From contig DBRJ01000068.1 in NCBI GenBank assembly GCA_002305915.1, positions 1 to 12,489 on the forward strand: DNA of 12,489 nt. Direction: 5' to 3'. Numbering within the stretch: position 1 is the stretch's first letter; each line of letters begins with the position of its first letter. The notes below the pieces were generated by a model. That model was not told the DNA's origin. It saw only the letters and a program-made list of their open reading frames with translations, and searched no databases. Shown here piece after piece: positions 5,699 through 12,329 of this stretch. The DNA comes from Pelotomaculum sp. UBA1371 (GTDB lineage: Bacteria; Bacillota; Desulfotomaculia; Desulfotomaculales; Pelotomaculaceae). The translations under genes were made by a program, and so were the position numbers.

Positions 5699-7405
5699 AT
5701 GAATTTAATCACCACAAACGAAGCAAAGTGTCGTGATTGCTATAAGTGCGTCCGGACGTGCCAGGTCAAGGCCATCTCTATTCAATCCGGGTGCCAGAAC
5801 CAGATGCACGCCCGGGTGATTGAAGAAAGCTGCATCCAGGACGGCATGTGCACCGTGATTTGCCCGCAAAAAGCAAAGGTTGTCAAGAGCTGCCTGGAGG
5901 ACGTGAAAAGAATTTTAGCCGACCCGTCCATTTTTGTAGCTGCCAGTATCGCGCCTTCTTTCGCGGCGCACATTCCACAGGACTTAACCGGAAAGATTCC
6001 GGGACTGCTCAGGCAGCTGGGCTTTTCCTATGTAGGCCAAACGGCTGTAGGAGCGGAGTTAATCAGCCTGGAATATCTGCGGGACAATCCAGCGGGTCCA
6101 ACTATCTCCAGCGCCTGTCCGGTGGTTGTAAACCTGGTGGAGCGTCACTACCCGCACTTAGTTCCTTATTTGTCCAGGCTTGTTTCCCCCATGATCGCCC
6201 ACGGCCGGCTCCTGAAAAAACAGTTTCCCCAAAGTGTGGTGGTTTTCATCGGACCCTGCATCGGGAAAAAAGGAGAGGCGCAATCCGACGCGGTCCAGGG
6301 GTCGGTGGATTATGTGCTGGGCTTTAAGGAACTCTGGGACTGGGCTTTCCAGGAAGGAATTGATTTGGAGAAAATCCCCGACACGGGATTTGACGGTTAT
6401 AACCCGGGGCCGGCCCGCCTGTTTCCAGCAGAGGGGGGCCAGTTGCTGGCTTCCTCCCTCAGCACGGACATCATGGATGAAAGCGTCATAACCATCTCGG
6501 GCCTGTCCAACTGCCTTGAACTGCTGAAGAACTTAACCTGCGGTTCTGATCATAAAAGGCCTAGATTTATGGAATTACTGGCCTGCGACGGCGGTTGCCT
6601 GGGCGGACCTTATCATGTTACGGAAGAGGATGTTTTTTTAAAGAAACAGAGGCTCCTGGATTTTTACACCAGTTCCGGGCCCGCTGACCAGCCTTCAAGG
6701 CGACCCTCGCTTCCTGCGGCTGAACTGTACCGCACCTTTAAGAACCGCAAACAGGACCTGCCGGTGCCTACACCGGAACAAATCAAGAAGATCCTGGCTC
6801 TCACCGATAAGTTTTTACCGGAGGATGAACTGAACTGCGGGGCTTGCGGTTTCAGCTCCTGCCAGGAAAAGGCGGTGGCAGTCTTCCAGGGCAACGCCGA
6901 GCCTCAAATGTGCATACCTTATATGCGCAAGCGCGCGGAATCCATCTCGAACATGGTTTTACGGGCAATGCCGGACGGGGTAATTATCACGGACGAAGAT
7001 TTAAATATTATTGAGATTAATCCTGCAGCCCGGAAAATGTTTGCCTGTAAGGGGAAAGTTACTGGCGAAAATCTGGATAGTTTGATGGATCCGGCTGAAT
7101 TTCAGCGGGTAATCCGGGAAAAAAGAATGGTTAAAACTGAGGCCTGTTATTTGAGAAACCCGCTTATTACAAGACATCTTATTTTCCCCCTGGACAACAG
7201 GGTTGTAGGTATCTTTATCGATATCACCAACGAGCTCAAGCAGCGGGAAGAACTGGAGCTGGTCAAAACCCAGACCATTAACCGGGCCAGGGAAGTAATT
7301 AAGAAGCAAATGACGGTGGCCCAGGTAATTGCCGGCCTTCTGGGGGAAACCACCGCGGAAACCAAGGCTCTTTTAAGCAAGCTGATTAAAGTAATGCAGG
7401 AATAA
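5699..7405 (+). CDS. Putative sensory [FeFe]-hydrogenase-like protein with PAS domain (HydS-like)
   Basis: This 568-aa protein has, in order: a two-cluster ferredoxin domain (C11-x2-C14-x2-C17-x3-C21; then C45-x2-D48-x2-C51-x3-C55); an [FeFe]-hydrogenase H-cluster domain (about 75-325) with all four cluster-ligand cysteines, C140 (SSACP), C187 (GPCIGKKGE), C296 and C300 (CDGGC); a 4Fe-4S domain of the RnfB/CoFeSP type (C380, C383, C388, C405); a PAS domain (about 415-520); and a helical tail. The cysteine before C140, a proton shuttle in catalytic enzymes, is alanine (A139). The family resembles group C 'sensory' [FeFe] hydrogenases, some of which are phosphatase-linked. It lies between a [2Fe-2S] protein and a SpoIIE-type phosphatase. 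The inferred role is cytoplasmic sensing of H2 or redox state with output through PAS and tail to the phosphatase. Residual H2 turnover cannot be excluded. Confidence 0.87.
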   Translation: MNLITTNEAKCRDCYKCVRTCQVKAISIQSGCQNQMHARVIEESCIQDGMCTVICPQKAKVVKSCLEDVKRILADPSIFVAASIAPSFAAHIPQDLTGKIPGLLRQLGFSYVGQTAVGAELISLEYLRDNPAGPTISSACPVVVNLVERHYPHLVPYLSRLVSPMIAHGRLLKKQFPQSVVVFIGPCIGKKGEAQSDAVQGSVDYVLGFKELWDWAFQEGIDLEKIPDTGFDGYNPGPARLFPAEGGQLLASSLSTDIMDESVITISGLSNCLELLKNLTCGSDHKRPRFMELLACDGGCLGGPYHVTEEDVFLKKQRLLDFYTSSGPADQPSRRPSLPAAELYRTFKNRKQDLPVPTPEQIKKILALTDKFLPEDELNCGACGFSSCQEKAVAVFQGNAEPQMCIPYMRKRAESISNMVLRAMPDGVIITDEDLNIIEINPAARKMFACKGKVTGENLDSLMDPAEFQRVIREKRMVKTEACYLRNPLITRHLIFPLDNRVVGIFIDITNELKQREELELVKTQTINRAREVIKKQMTVAQVIAGLLGETTAETKALLSKLIKVMQE

Positions 7406-7436
7406 CTGACTGATTAAAGCTTAAAGCAGGAATAAC
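7382..7436 (+). repeat. Imperfect tandem duplication of the 3' end of the hydrogenase-like gene
   Basis: CTGATTAAAG (7382-7391) and GCAGGAATAAC (7396-7406) recur in the same order at 7410-7419 and 7426-7436, with linkers of 4 and 6 bases. The first copy encodes the last residues LIKVMQE and the stop; the second is untranslated. It looks like a small slipped duplication that lengthened the spacer before the phosphatase gene. Confidence 0.75.
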
Positions 7437-7451
7437 GAAGGGGCGGGGAGC

Positions 7452-8609
7452 ATGTCCTTGCATCTGGATATTGGGTACTCACAGCTGAATAAAAAGGGGG
7501 AAGAGCTTTGCGGCGATTCTATTGAAGTCCTGGAAAGCGGTGATTCTTCCATTGTTGTTCTGGCGGACGGCCTGGCCAGCGGGGTCAAAGCAAATATCCT
7601 GTCCAGGATTACTGCCAAAACCGCTGCTACAATGCTCAAGATGGGCTGTCATATCGACGAGGTGATCGAGACCATGGCCGAGACCCTGCCGGTTGACAAG
7701 GTGAGGAACCTGGCTTACAGCACCTTTTCAATCCTGCAGGTGTTTAATGACGGACAGGCCTACCTGGCTGAATTTGATAACCCCCCGTCCTACCTTGGTT
7801 ATAAAGAGTCTTTGTTGTTTTTAAAAAGGACGGAGCGCAGCGCAGGGGATAAAAAAATCCGGGAAGCCCATTTAAGTCTCCGGGACGGCAACTGGCTTGT
7901 TCTTGTTACGGACGGTGTTCTCCATGCCGGCATTGGAGGTGCCTGGAACCTCGGCTGGGGAAAGGAAGAGGTCGGCAAATTCATCAAAAGGCTGGCCGCG
8001 AAGGGGCCGGTTTTCGATGCCACGGACTGGGCGGAGGAAATCACCGAGAAGTGCAGGCAGCTGTACTACCACCAGCCCGGGGATGATGTCAGCGTTGTTG
8101 TTGTGAAAATCCGGCAGAAACGGAAGCTCACCGCCCTGATCGGGCCGCCCCGCGACCCCGTCAACGACCGCCTGGCTGTGGAAAAACTCATAGCCCCGGA
8201 GGGCGTGAAAGTAGTTTGCGGGGGCACCACCAGCAATCTGGTGAGCCGGGTCCTCAACAGGGAGGTATCCGTCAACCTCGGCAGTGAGTCCGAAACAATT
8301 CCGCCCACCGGGCAGATTGAAGGGATAGATCTTGTGACCGAGGGCGCCATAACCATTTACTATACCCTGCAATATCTGAAAAAGGGGATCAAGCTAAGGC
8401 ATCTTGAAGGGATCCGGGATGGCGCAGGTCAGCTTACCTCTGAACTGCTCAAGGCGGACGAAATCCACTTCATCGTTGGCCTGGCCCTGAACCAGACCTT
8501 GAATTACCCGGGGTTTCCGGTTTCCTGTGTCCTGAAGAACCAGACGGTCCGGGATATTGCCGAAACGCTGATGGGCATGGGCAAAAGGGTTACCATTGAG
8601 TACCTCTGA
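7452..8609 (+). CDS. SpoIIE/PP2C-type serine/threonine protein phosphatase with extra C-terminal domain
   Basis: Residues 1 to about 222 form a PPM/SpoIIE phosphatase domain: GDS (D22), LADGLASG (D39, G40), LVTDGVLHAG (D154) and GDDVSVVVV (D211, D212) are the usual metal-binding aspartates, so it should be active with Mn/Mg. Residues about 226-385 are a separate domain that I do not recognise by name. It opens with ALIGPPRDP, has a conserved-looking CGGTTSNLVSRV (256-267), and may be a regulatory or docking module. SpoIIE-type phosphatases usually dephosphorylate anti-sigma antagonists, but no STAS protein or anti-sigma kinase is present here. The ATG is preceded by GGGGCGGGGAG. It lies 46 bases after the hydrogenase-like gene on the same strand and is probably the output of that sensor. 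No transmembrane segment is seen, unlike classical SpoIIE. Confidence 0.88.
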   Translation: MSLHLDIGYSQLNKKGEELCGDSIEVLESGDSSIVVLADGLASGVKANILSRITAKTAATMLKMGCHIDEVIETMAETLPVDKVRNLAYSTFSILQVFNDGQAYLAEFDNPPSYLGYKESLLFLKRTERSAGDKKIREAHLSLRDGNWLVLVTDGVLHAGIGGAWNLGWGKEEVGKFIKRLAAKGPVFDATDWAEEITEKCRQLYYHQPGDDVSVVVVKIRQKRKLTALIGPPRDPVNDRLAVEKLIAPEGVKVVCGGTTSNLVSRVLNREVSVNLGSESETIPPTGQIEGIDLVTEGAITIYYTLQYLKKGIKLRHLEGIRDGAGQLTSELLKADEIHFIVGLALNQTLNYPGFPVSCVLKNQTVRDIAETLMGMGKRVTIEYL

Positions 8610-8643
8610 ACAACAGGCGTCATTTAGAATATGGAACCAGAAA

Positions 8644-8674
8644 CAGGGTGGAAAGATTTTACATTCACACCCTG
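8644..8674 (+). other. Inverted repeat downstream of the phosphatase gene
   Basis: CAGGGTG (8644-8650) and CACCCTG (8668-8674) form a perfect 7-bp stem with a 17-nt loop, 35 bases after the phosphatase stop and without a U-tract. It may be a weak transcript end or an operator for the next promoter. Confidence 0.25.
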
Positions 8675-8703
8675 GGAGCGTTGCCGGGGTGGGGAGCAGT
8701 ATA

Positions 8704-8731
8704 TTGTTGCAAAACATACTTTGCTTAAAAT
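8704..8731 (+). promoter_or_regulatory. Possible promoter for the CBS-ACT gene
   Basis: TTGTTG (8704-8709) and TAAAAT (8726-8731) have a 16-bp spacer, placing transcription start near 8738, about 64 nt before the TTG start codon at 8802. The 192-bp gap after the phosphatase gene favours independent transcription. Confidence 0.35.
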
Positions 8732-8801
8732 GAAGGTCTTGTTGCTGCACGCCGGAAACAGCCCGTTTGTTTCTTGAATTAAGAAAAGGGAGGGTACGAC
8801 C

Positions 8802-9431
8802 TTGTTTGTATGCGATTACATGAAAAAATCGCTTCTGACAGTTAACAAGGAGACGCCCATATCTACAGCTTTGGAGATCCTCCAGAAACATCAAATCCGC
8901 CAACTGCCGGTGGTAGAAGGTGAAAAGCTGGCGGGTCTGGTTACAGAAAAGCAACTGCTTAAAGTATCTCCATCCCCCGCAACATCCCTGGGCGTATTTG
9001 AAAGGAACTACTTTCTGGCCAATATAAAGGTTTCCGAGGTTATGGTCAAGTTTCCGCTTACGGTTACACCGGATACGACTATAGAAGAGGCCGCCTTGTA
9101 TATGAGGGAACATAAGATCGGCAGCGCCCCGGTTGTGGTAGGGGAAAAACTGGTAGGGATTATCACCGTTACCGACATCTTTGACGCCCTGATCAAATAT
9201 TTCGGCTACGGCAAGTCCGGGCTCAGGCTGGTCATTGAGTCAAAGGACCGGTCTGGACTGCTTGCTGAAATAACCCAGTTGCTGAATGAATTCAACGCTC
9301 CGGTTAAAGGTGTTATTTATTTTGTCAAGGACAATGAAGAAGCCCGGATCAAGCTGCGCATAGAAACATCAAATGCCTCCCCGCTGCTGGCCGCCATGAA
9401 AAGCCGGGGCTTTAAGATAACCTGCTTTTGA
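8802..9431 (+). CDS. CBS-CBS-ACT domain protein (AcuB-like)
   Basis: The 209-aa soluble protein has two CBS domains (about 1-56 and 75-133) forming a Bateman module, then an ACT domain (about 141-209, starting LRLVIESKDRSGLLAEI). CBS pairs typically bind adenine nucleotides and ACT domains bind amino acids or other small ligands, so this is probably a cytoplasmic energy or metabolite sensor. The layout matches AcuB of the Bacillus acetoin cluster, but no acuA/acuC genes are present, so the symbol is withheld. TTG at 8802 is chosen because AGGGAGGG (8786-8793) lies eight bases upstream and CBS proteins characteristically open MxVxDYM. The next ATG (8820) would cut into the domain. It lies downstream of the phosphatase gene and may report metabolic state to the same regulatory circuit; that is speculation. 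Confidence 0.9.
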   Translation: MFVCDYMKKSLLTVNKETPISTALEILQKHQIRQLPVVEGEKLAGLVTEKQLLKVSPSPATSLGVFERNYFLANIKVSEVMVKFPLTVTPDTTIEEAALYMREHKIGSAPVVVGEKLVGIITVTDIFDALIKYFGYGKSGLRLVIESKDRSGLLAEITQLLNEFNAPVKGVIYFVKDNEEARIKLRIETSNASPLLAAMKSRGFKITCF

Positions 9432-10067
9432 ACCGGTTACCAGGGAAAATGAGGTAGCAGGTATTCCTGCCGCTGAAATAATAGACGCACAAAACGCCAG
9501 AATTCAGCTGCTCCTGAAAGACGCCTGGAATAAGGCGGCCGAAAGGTAAGATTTGGTTAATACTTCTTTTAAGAAGGGTCTTGTAAATGAGATTAAACAG
9601 TGATAAACTACAGGTAAGCACCATCCTTACAGTGACTTGGGTTTTATGTATTGCAGGGTCATCGAACGTGTATTTCGATTTAGATGCAAGCAGTAACCAG
9701 TCTTCAGGGTAGTGTTTTTTAGTCTCCGGTTCAATTCAAGTTGTGTTTTCGCATTCTGGTTTGAAGTAAATGAAAAGGGTTTCTTGTTCGGATCAAGGAG
9801 GATTAGAAGTAGCCTTTTACAGTGTTTCCAGCTGGAAGCTGGTTTTGAACAGGTTCGTCAGCAAGAGTTATGAACAAATCACTCATTGGGGAACAGCTAA
9901 ACTGTAGGGATGGTTGCTTTATTCAGGGAGAAGGCTTAAGGCCTTCTCCCTTTGTATGGCGCTGCACATGGCGGCCTGCTAAAAAATAGCTGTATATTTT
10001 TTTCCGGATGGAATAGTTTAGATTGGAGACAGGCCTGGAGCCTTGGAAAAACGGAGGGGTCAAGCTG
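9432..10067. other. Gene-poor stretch between the CBS-ACT and M48 genes
   Basis: No convincing gene was found. A stop-free 42-codon frame without a start codon runs over 9421-9549. A 45-codon ATG frame spans 9770-9907, has no Shine-Dalgarno, and is followed by a hairpin. There is an isolated AAGGAGG at 9795-9801 with no start codon at normal spacing, a perfect 12-bp palindrome TTCCAGCTGGAA (9826-9837), and an inverted repeat ATCGAA/TTCGAT (9661-9679). This could be decayed coding sequence or an undescribed small RNA ending at the hairpin at 9925. Confidence 0.4.
9925..9951 (+). terminator. 11-bp hairpin with short T-run
   Basis: AGGGAGAAGGC (9925-9935) pairs perfectly with GCCTTCTCCCT (9941-9951) around loop TTAAG, followed by TTGTATGG. 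The stem is strong and the U-tract poor. No certain gene lies just upstream, so the transcript it would end is unknown. Confidence 0.5.
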
Positions 10068-11300
10068 TTGCGTCTAAATGGTATCTGGCCGGTCCTGGTT
10101 CTGCTTGCCGGCACCTTGAGTCTGCTTTATTTATGGTTTTCCCTGTTTCCGGGGCGGGTGGCACCGGAAACCTGGCAGTATTTTAGCGCCGGCCAGGTGG
10201 ATCTGGGACGGCAATACAATAAGATTCTGCGTTTGATGTTTATCGGCAGTTTTTTTAGCCAGGCGGCCTTTTTACTGTGGCTGGTATTCACCGGCCGGGC
10301 GGCGGCACTGTCCCGCTGGTCGGAACAGGCTGCGGGAGGCAACTATACAGCAAGCCTGCTGCTGTTTTTTCTGGTCCTCTGGCTGGCGCTGCTTGTGCTG
10401 GAACTGCCCTTCAACTTTTTCAGCAGCTATGTCTGGCAGCACCAGTGGGGGTTCTCAACCCAGAGTCTTGCCTCCTGGTGGTCTGATTATGTCAGAAGCG
10501 CCGGGCTCGGGCTGGTCCTTGCCGCTGCAGGAGCGGTCATTCTTTTCCGGGTTATGGGCCGCTGGCCCGGCGCCTGGTGGCTGGCCGGGGCAGCGCTTTT
10601 TTCGGCCTGGCTGGTCATTCAAAGCTACCTCTGGCCGGTTCTGGTTTCCCCCCTTTTTAACCGTTTTGAGCCGGCTGCGGATCCCGCAGTGATCTCGATG
10701 GTCCAGGAGCTTTCCCAAAAAGCCGGGCTGCCGGTGGACCAGGTGCTGGTCATGGACGCCAGCCGTCGCACCAACCGGGCCAACGCCTACTTTGCCGGCC
10801 TGGGAGGGACCCGGCGAATCGTGCTGTATGATACGCTGTTGCGGGATTACCCCCCGGACCAGGTGCGGGCGGTTGTGGCCCACGAAATGGCCCACTGGAG
10901 TAAGGGACACATTGTGAGGGGACTGGCCCTGGGCGCCCTGGGCAGTTTCGCTCTCTGGGGCCTTCTGTTCTTAACCCTGCGCTCTACTGTCCCGCTGGTG
11001 TGCGGCCGTTATCCGCCCGGCGCCTGGGCGGTGATCCTGCTGTTTTTCCTCCTGGTTTCCTTTGCCGGGACACCGCTGCAAAATTATTTTTCCCGGGGAA
11101 TGGAACGTGAGGCCGACCGGGTTGCGGTAATGCTCACCGGGGATGTGGAGGGCGCTGTTCGCCTGCAGGAGGATCTGGCTGTTAAAAACCTGTCCGATGT
11201 CGCGCCCGCCCCCTTTATCCGGTGGTTCAGCTACAGTCACCCGCCTGCGGTGAGCCGTATTGAGCAGATCCGGCAGGCCGGCGGTCAAGCCTGCCGGTAG
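10068..11300 (+). CDS. M48-family membrane zinc metalloprotease, Ste24/CAAX-protease-1 type
   Basis: From the preferred start the product is 410 aa. The N-terminal half carries several hydrophobic helices and the M48 N-terminal region (ending near WQHQWGFSTQSLASWW). The C-terminal half has the zinc motif HEMAH (H272, E273, H276) and the third ligand E346 in MEREAD, with further helices between and after them. It is most like Ste24 (M48A), an integral membrane protease that cleaves prenylated peptides in eukaryotes; bacterial homologues probably act in membrane protein quality control. TTG 10068 is chosen because GGAGGGG (10053-10059) lies eight bases upstream; an in-frame TTG at 10023 has no Shine-Dalgarno and would add a non-hydrophobic 15-residue leader. 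It stands alone, and a hairpin covers its last codons. Confidence 0.9.
   Translation: MRLNGIWPVLVLLAGTLSLLYLWFSLFPGRVAPETWQYFSAGQVDLGRQYNKILRLMFIGSFFSQAAFLLWLVFTGRAAALSRWSEQAAGGNYTASLLLFFLVLWLALLVLELPFNFFSSYVWQHQWGFSTQSLASWWSDYVRSAGLGLVLAAAGAVILFRVMGRWPGAWWLAGAALFSAWLVIQSYLWPVLVSPLFNRFEPAADPAVISMVQELSQKAGLPVDQVLVMDASRRTNRANAYFAGLGGTRRIVLYDTLLRDYPPDQVRAVVAHEMAHWSKGHIVRGLALGALGSFALWGLLFLTLRSTVPLVCGRYPPGAWAVILLFFLLVSFAGTPLQNYFSRGMEREADRVAVMLTGDVEGAVRLQEDLAVKNLSDVAPAPFIRWFSYSHPPAVSRIEQIRQAGGQACR
11270..11297 (+). other. Strong hairpin over the end of the M48 coding sequence
   Basis: CCGGCAGG (11270-11277) and CCTGCCGG (11290-11297) pair perfectly, and the TAG stop (11298-11300) follows directly. 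There is no U-tract. It could protect the 3' end or pause ribosomes, or simply reflect GC-rich coding. Confidence 0.35.
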
Positions 11301-11501
11301 GGGCAGGGCTCCCCCGGCACATTTCCCCGTGTAAGCTTCAAGGGTTAGTCCGGACGGCAGGAAAACGGGAAAACGCCTTTGGGGGACGGAATCCTCTCTT
11401 TAGTCTGATTTAACTGTTGTGTTCTTGCCGCCGCCGGGCAAAGTGGAACGCTTTGCTCCGGTGAAGGTGCGGCCGTGGAGTTGCCCTGCCGGGTAAAGTG
11501 C
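11301..11501. other. Intergenic stretch with hairpin and short direct repeat
   Basis: No gene is seen. CCGG-GCAAAG (11434-11443) pairs with CTTTGC-T-CCGG (11451-11461) with one bulged base, giving a ten-pair hairpin without a U-tract. GCCGGGCAAAGTG (11433-11445) is repeated with one change at 11488-11500, just before the tRNA promoter. Confidence 0.35.
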
Positions 11502-11530
11502 TTGCATTTCACCGTAAGACCATGTATAAT
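11502..11530 (+). promoter_or_regulatory. Strong promoter for tRNA-Ser and probably ffs
   Basis: TTGCAT (11502-11507) and a perfect TATAAT (11525-11530) are 17 bp apart. Transcription would start near 11537, giving a leader of about 100 nt to be removed by RNase P before the tRNA. Confidence 0.65.
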
Positions 11531-11636
11531 GATCTACGCACGGTTTTTAAAGCTTTACAATCCTTTAGAAAAACTGGACGGGCGCATGAACAGGCAGCAA
11601 CGCCCTGTGCTGTGTCTGTAACATTGAGTAGTGCAC

Positions 11637-11726
11637 GGAGAGATGGCCGAGTGGATGAAGGCGCACGCCTGGAGAGCGTGTGGACGGGTAACCGTCTCGT
11701 GAGTTCGAATCTCACTCTCTCCGCCA
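11637..11726 (+). tRNA. tRNA-Ser (anticodon GGA)
   Basis: The 90-nt cloverleaf has acceptor arms GGAGAGA (11637-11643) and TCTCTCC (11716-11722), discriminator G and an encoded CCA (11724-11726). The anticodon stem CACGC/GCGTG surrounds loop CTGGAGA, so the anticodon is GGA (11671-11673), reading UCC and UCU. The long variable arm of class II tRNAs is present (around TGGACGGGTAACCGTCT), and the T arm has GTTCGAAT. It lies 58 nt upstream of the SRP RNA on the same strand. Confidence 0.96.
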
Positions 11727-11784
11727 TTTTATTATCAGGAATTGTTTTTCAAGAAAAATTTAATTGCTTTTGAAGAAATACTTT

Positions 11785-12054
11785 GGCCGTGCTAGACGGG
11801 GAGGTAGCGGTGCCCTGTACCCGCAAACCGCTGTAGCGGGGTTGAATTCCCGCCCGAGGGTTTAGCTTGTGGGGTCCGGAGCCTGTAAGGGGCGTTGAGG
11901 ATCGGGTCTCGTGCGACGGGGCTTCTCGAACCGTGTCAGGTCCTGACGGAAGCAGCACTAAGGGAAAAACCCCGGGTGCCGCGAGGGTGCCTGGTCTGAG
12001 CTACCTGCAGGTGTACCGCCCGGAAGTTAATATTCGAAGGCAGGTGCACGGCCT
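11785..12054 (+). ncRNA. ffs: Large (Bacillus-type) signal recognition particle RNA
   Basis: About 270 nt with paired ends GGCCGTGC (11785-11792) and GCACGGCC (12046-12053). The conserved apical domain GTGTCAGGTCCTGACGGAAG begins at 11933 and continues CAGCAC; it includes the Ffh-binding GGAAGCAG and a UGAC-type tetraloop as in Bacillus. The extra 5' sequence is the Alu domain found in Firmicute and archaeal SRP RNA but absent from the 4.5S form of proteobacteria. The RNA pairs with Ffh to target nascent membrane and secreted proteins. Exact ends are inferred from pairing. It is probably cotranscribed with the upstream tRNA-Ser because no convincing promoter lies between them. Confidence 0.95.
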
Positions 12055-12063
12055 CTAAATTTG

Positions 12064-12098
12064 AACCGCCTCCCGGCAATTGGGAAGGCGGTTTTTTT
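12064..12098 (+). terminator. Intrinsic terminator of ffs
   Basis: AACCGCCTCCC (12064-12074) pairs with GGG (12082-12084) and AGGCGGTT (12086-12093), with one bulged A, and a run of seven T residues follows (12092-12098). This is a textbook rho-independent terminator ten bases after the SRP RNA. Confidence 0.9.
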
Positions 12099-12137
12099 GT
12101 TCCCGGAAAAAAATGAACGCCTATGTCCGCAAGGTTC

Positions 12138-12329
12138 TTAAGAATGAGGTTCTTTCCGGTTGTCCGGGCCTTTGTCTTCATTTTGTACATATGCTGCCCC
12201 ATGCCCGTAATAATCCGGTGCATAGTTCTGGAGAACCGGTTCACCTACTTTAAAGGGAGGCGGGTAGAAGGAACTGGGCGGCTCTTGAATCTTACTGGCT
12301 TTTTTGGGTTTTGGAGTCTGGTCCGGCAA
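12138..12329 (-). CDS. Possible small proline-rich protein of unknown function
   Basis: On the minus strand a 63-codon frame starts at TTG (12329-12327) and ends at 12138. A good Shine-Dalgarno GGAGG (complement of 12338-12342) lies eight bases upstream; an in-frame TTG at 12344 overlaps that site. The product opens MPDQTPKPKKASKIQEPPSS, is rich in Pro, Lys and Tyr (PPPFKVGEP, NYAPDYYGHG), has no transmembrane segment, and looks disordered, somewhat like small spore or coat proteins; that is only an impression. It converges on the ffs terminator. The opposite strand has an equally long frame (12123-12356) with no ribosome-binding site. I do not recognise a family. Confidence 0.4.
   Translation of the reverse strand: MPDQTPKPKKASKIQEPPSSFYPPPFKVGEPVLQNYAPDYYGHGAAYVQNEDKGPDNRKEPHS

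Noticed and set aside
5848..6327. 159-codon plus-strand frame inside the hydrogenase-like gene
   Set aside because: Alternative-frame shadow over the ferredoxin and H-cluster motifs, which are clearly the real reading.
7872..8372. 166-codon minus-strand frame inside the phosphatase gene
   Set aside because: Lies wholly opposite a well-supported coding sequence and resembles no family.
8394..9113. 239-codon minus-strand frame across the phosphatase/CBS gap
   Set aside because: It is antisense to the clear phosphatase end and CBS domain gene, has no recognisable domain, and its composition looks like a shadow frame.
11936..12244. Minus-strand frame covering part of the SRP RNA
   Set aside because: Overlaps the conserved ffs RNA and its terminator; not plausible as protein.
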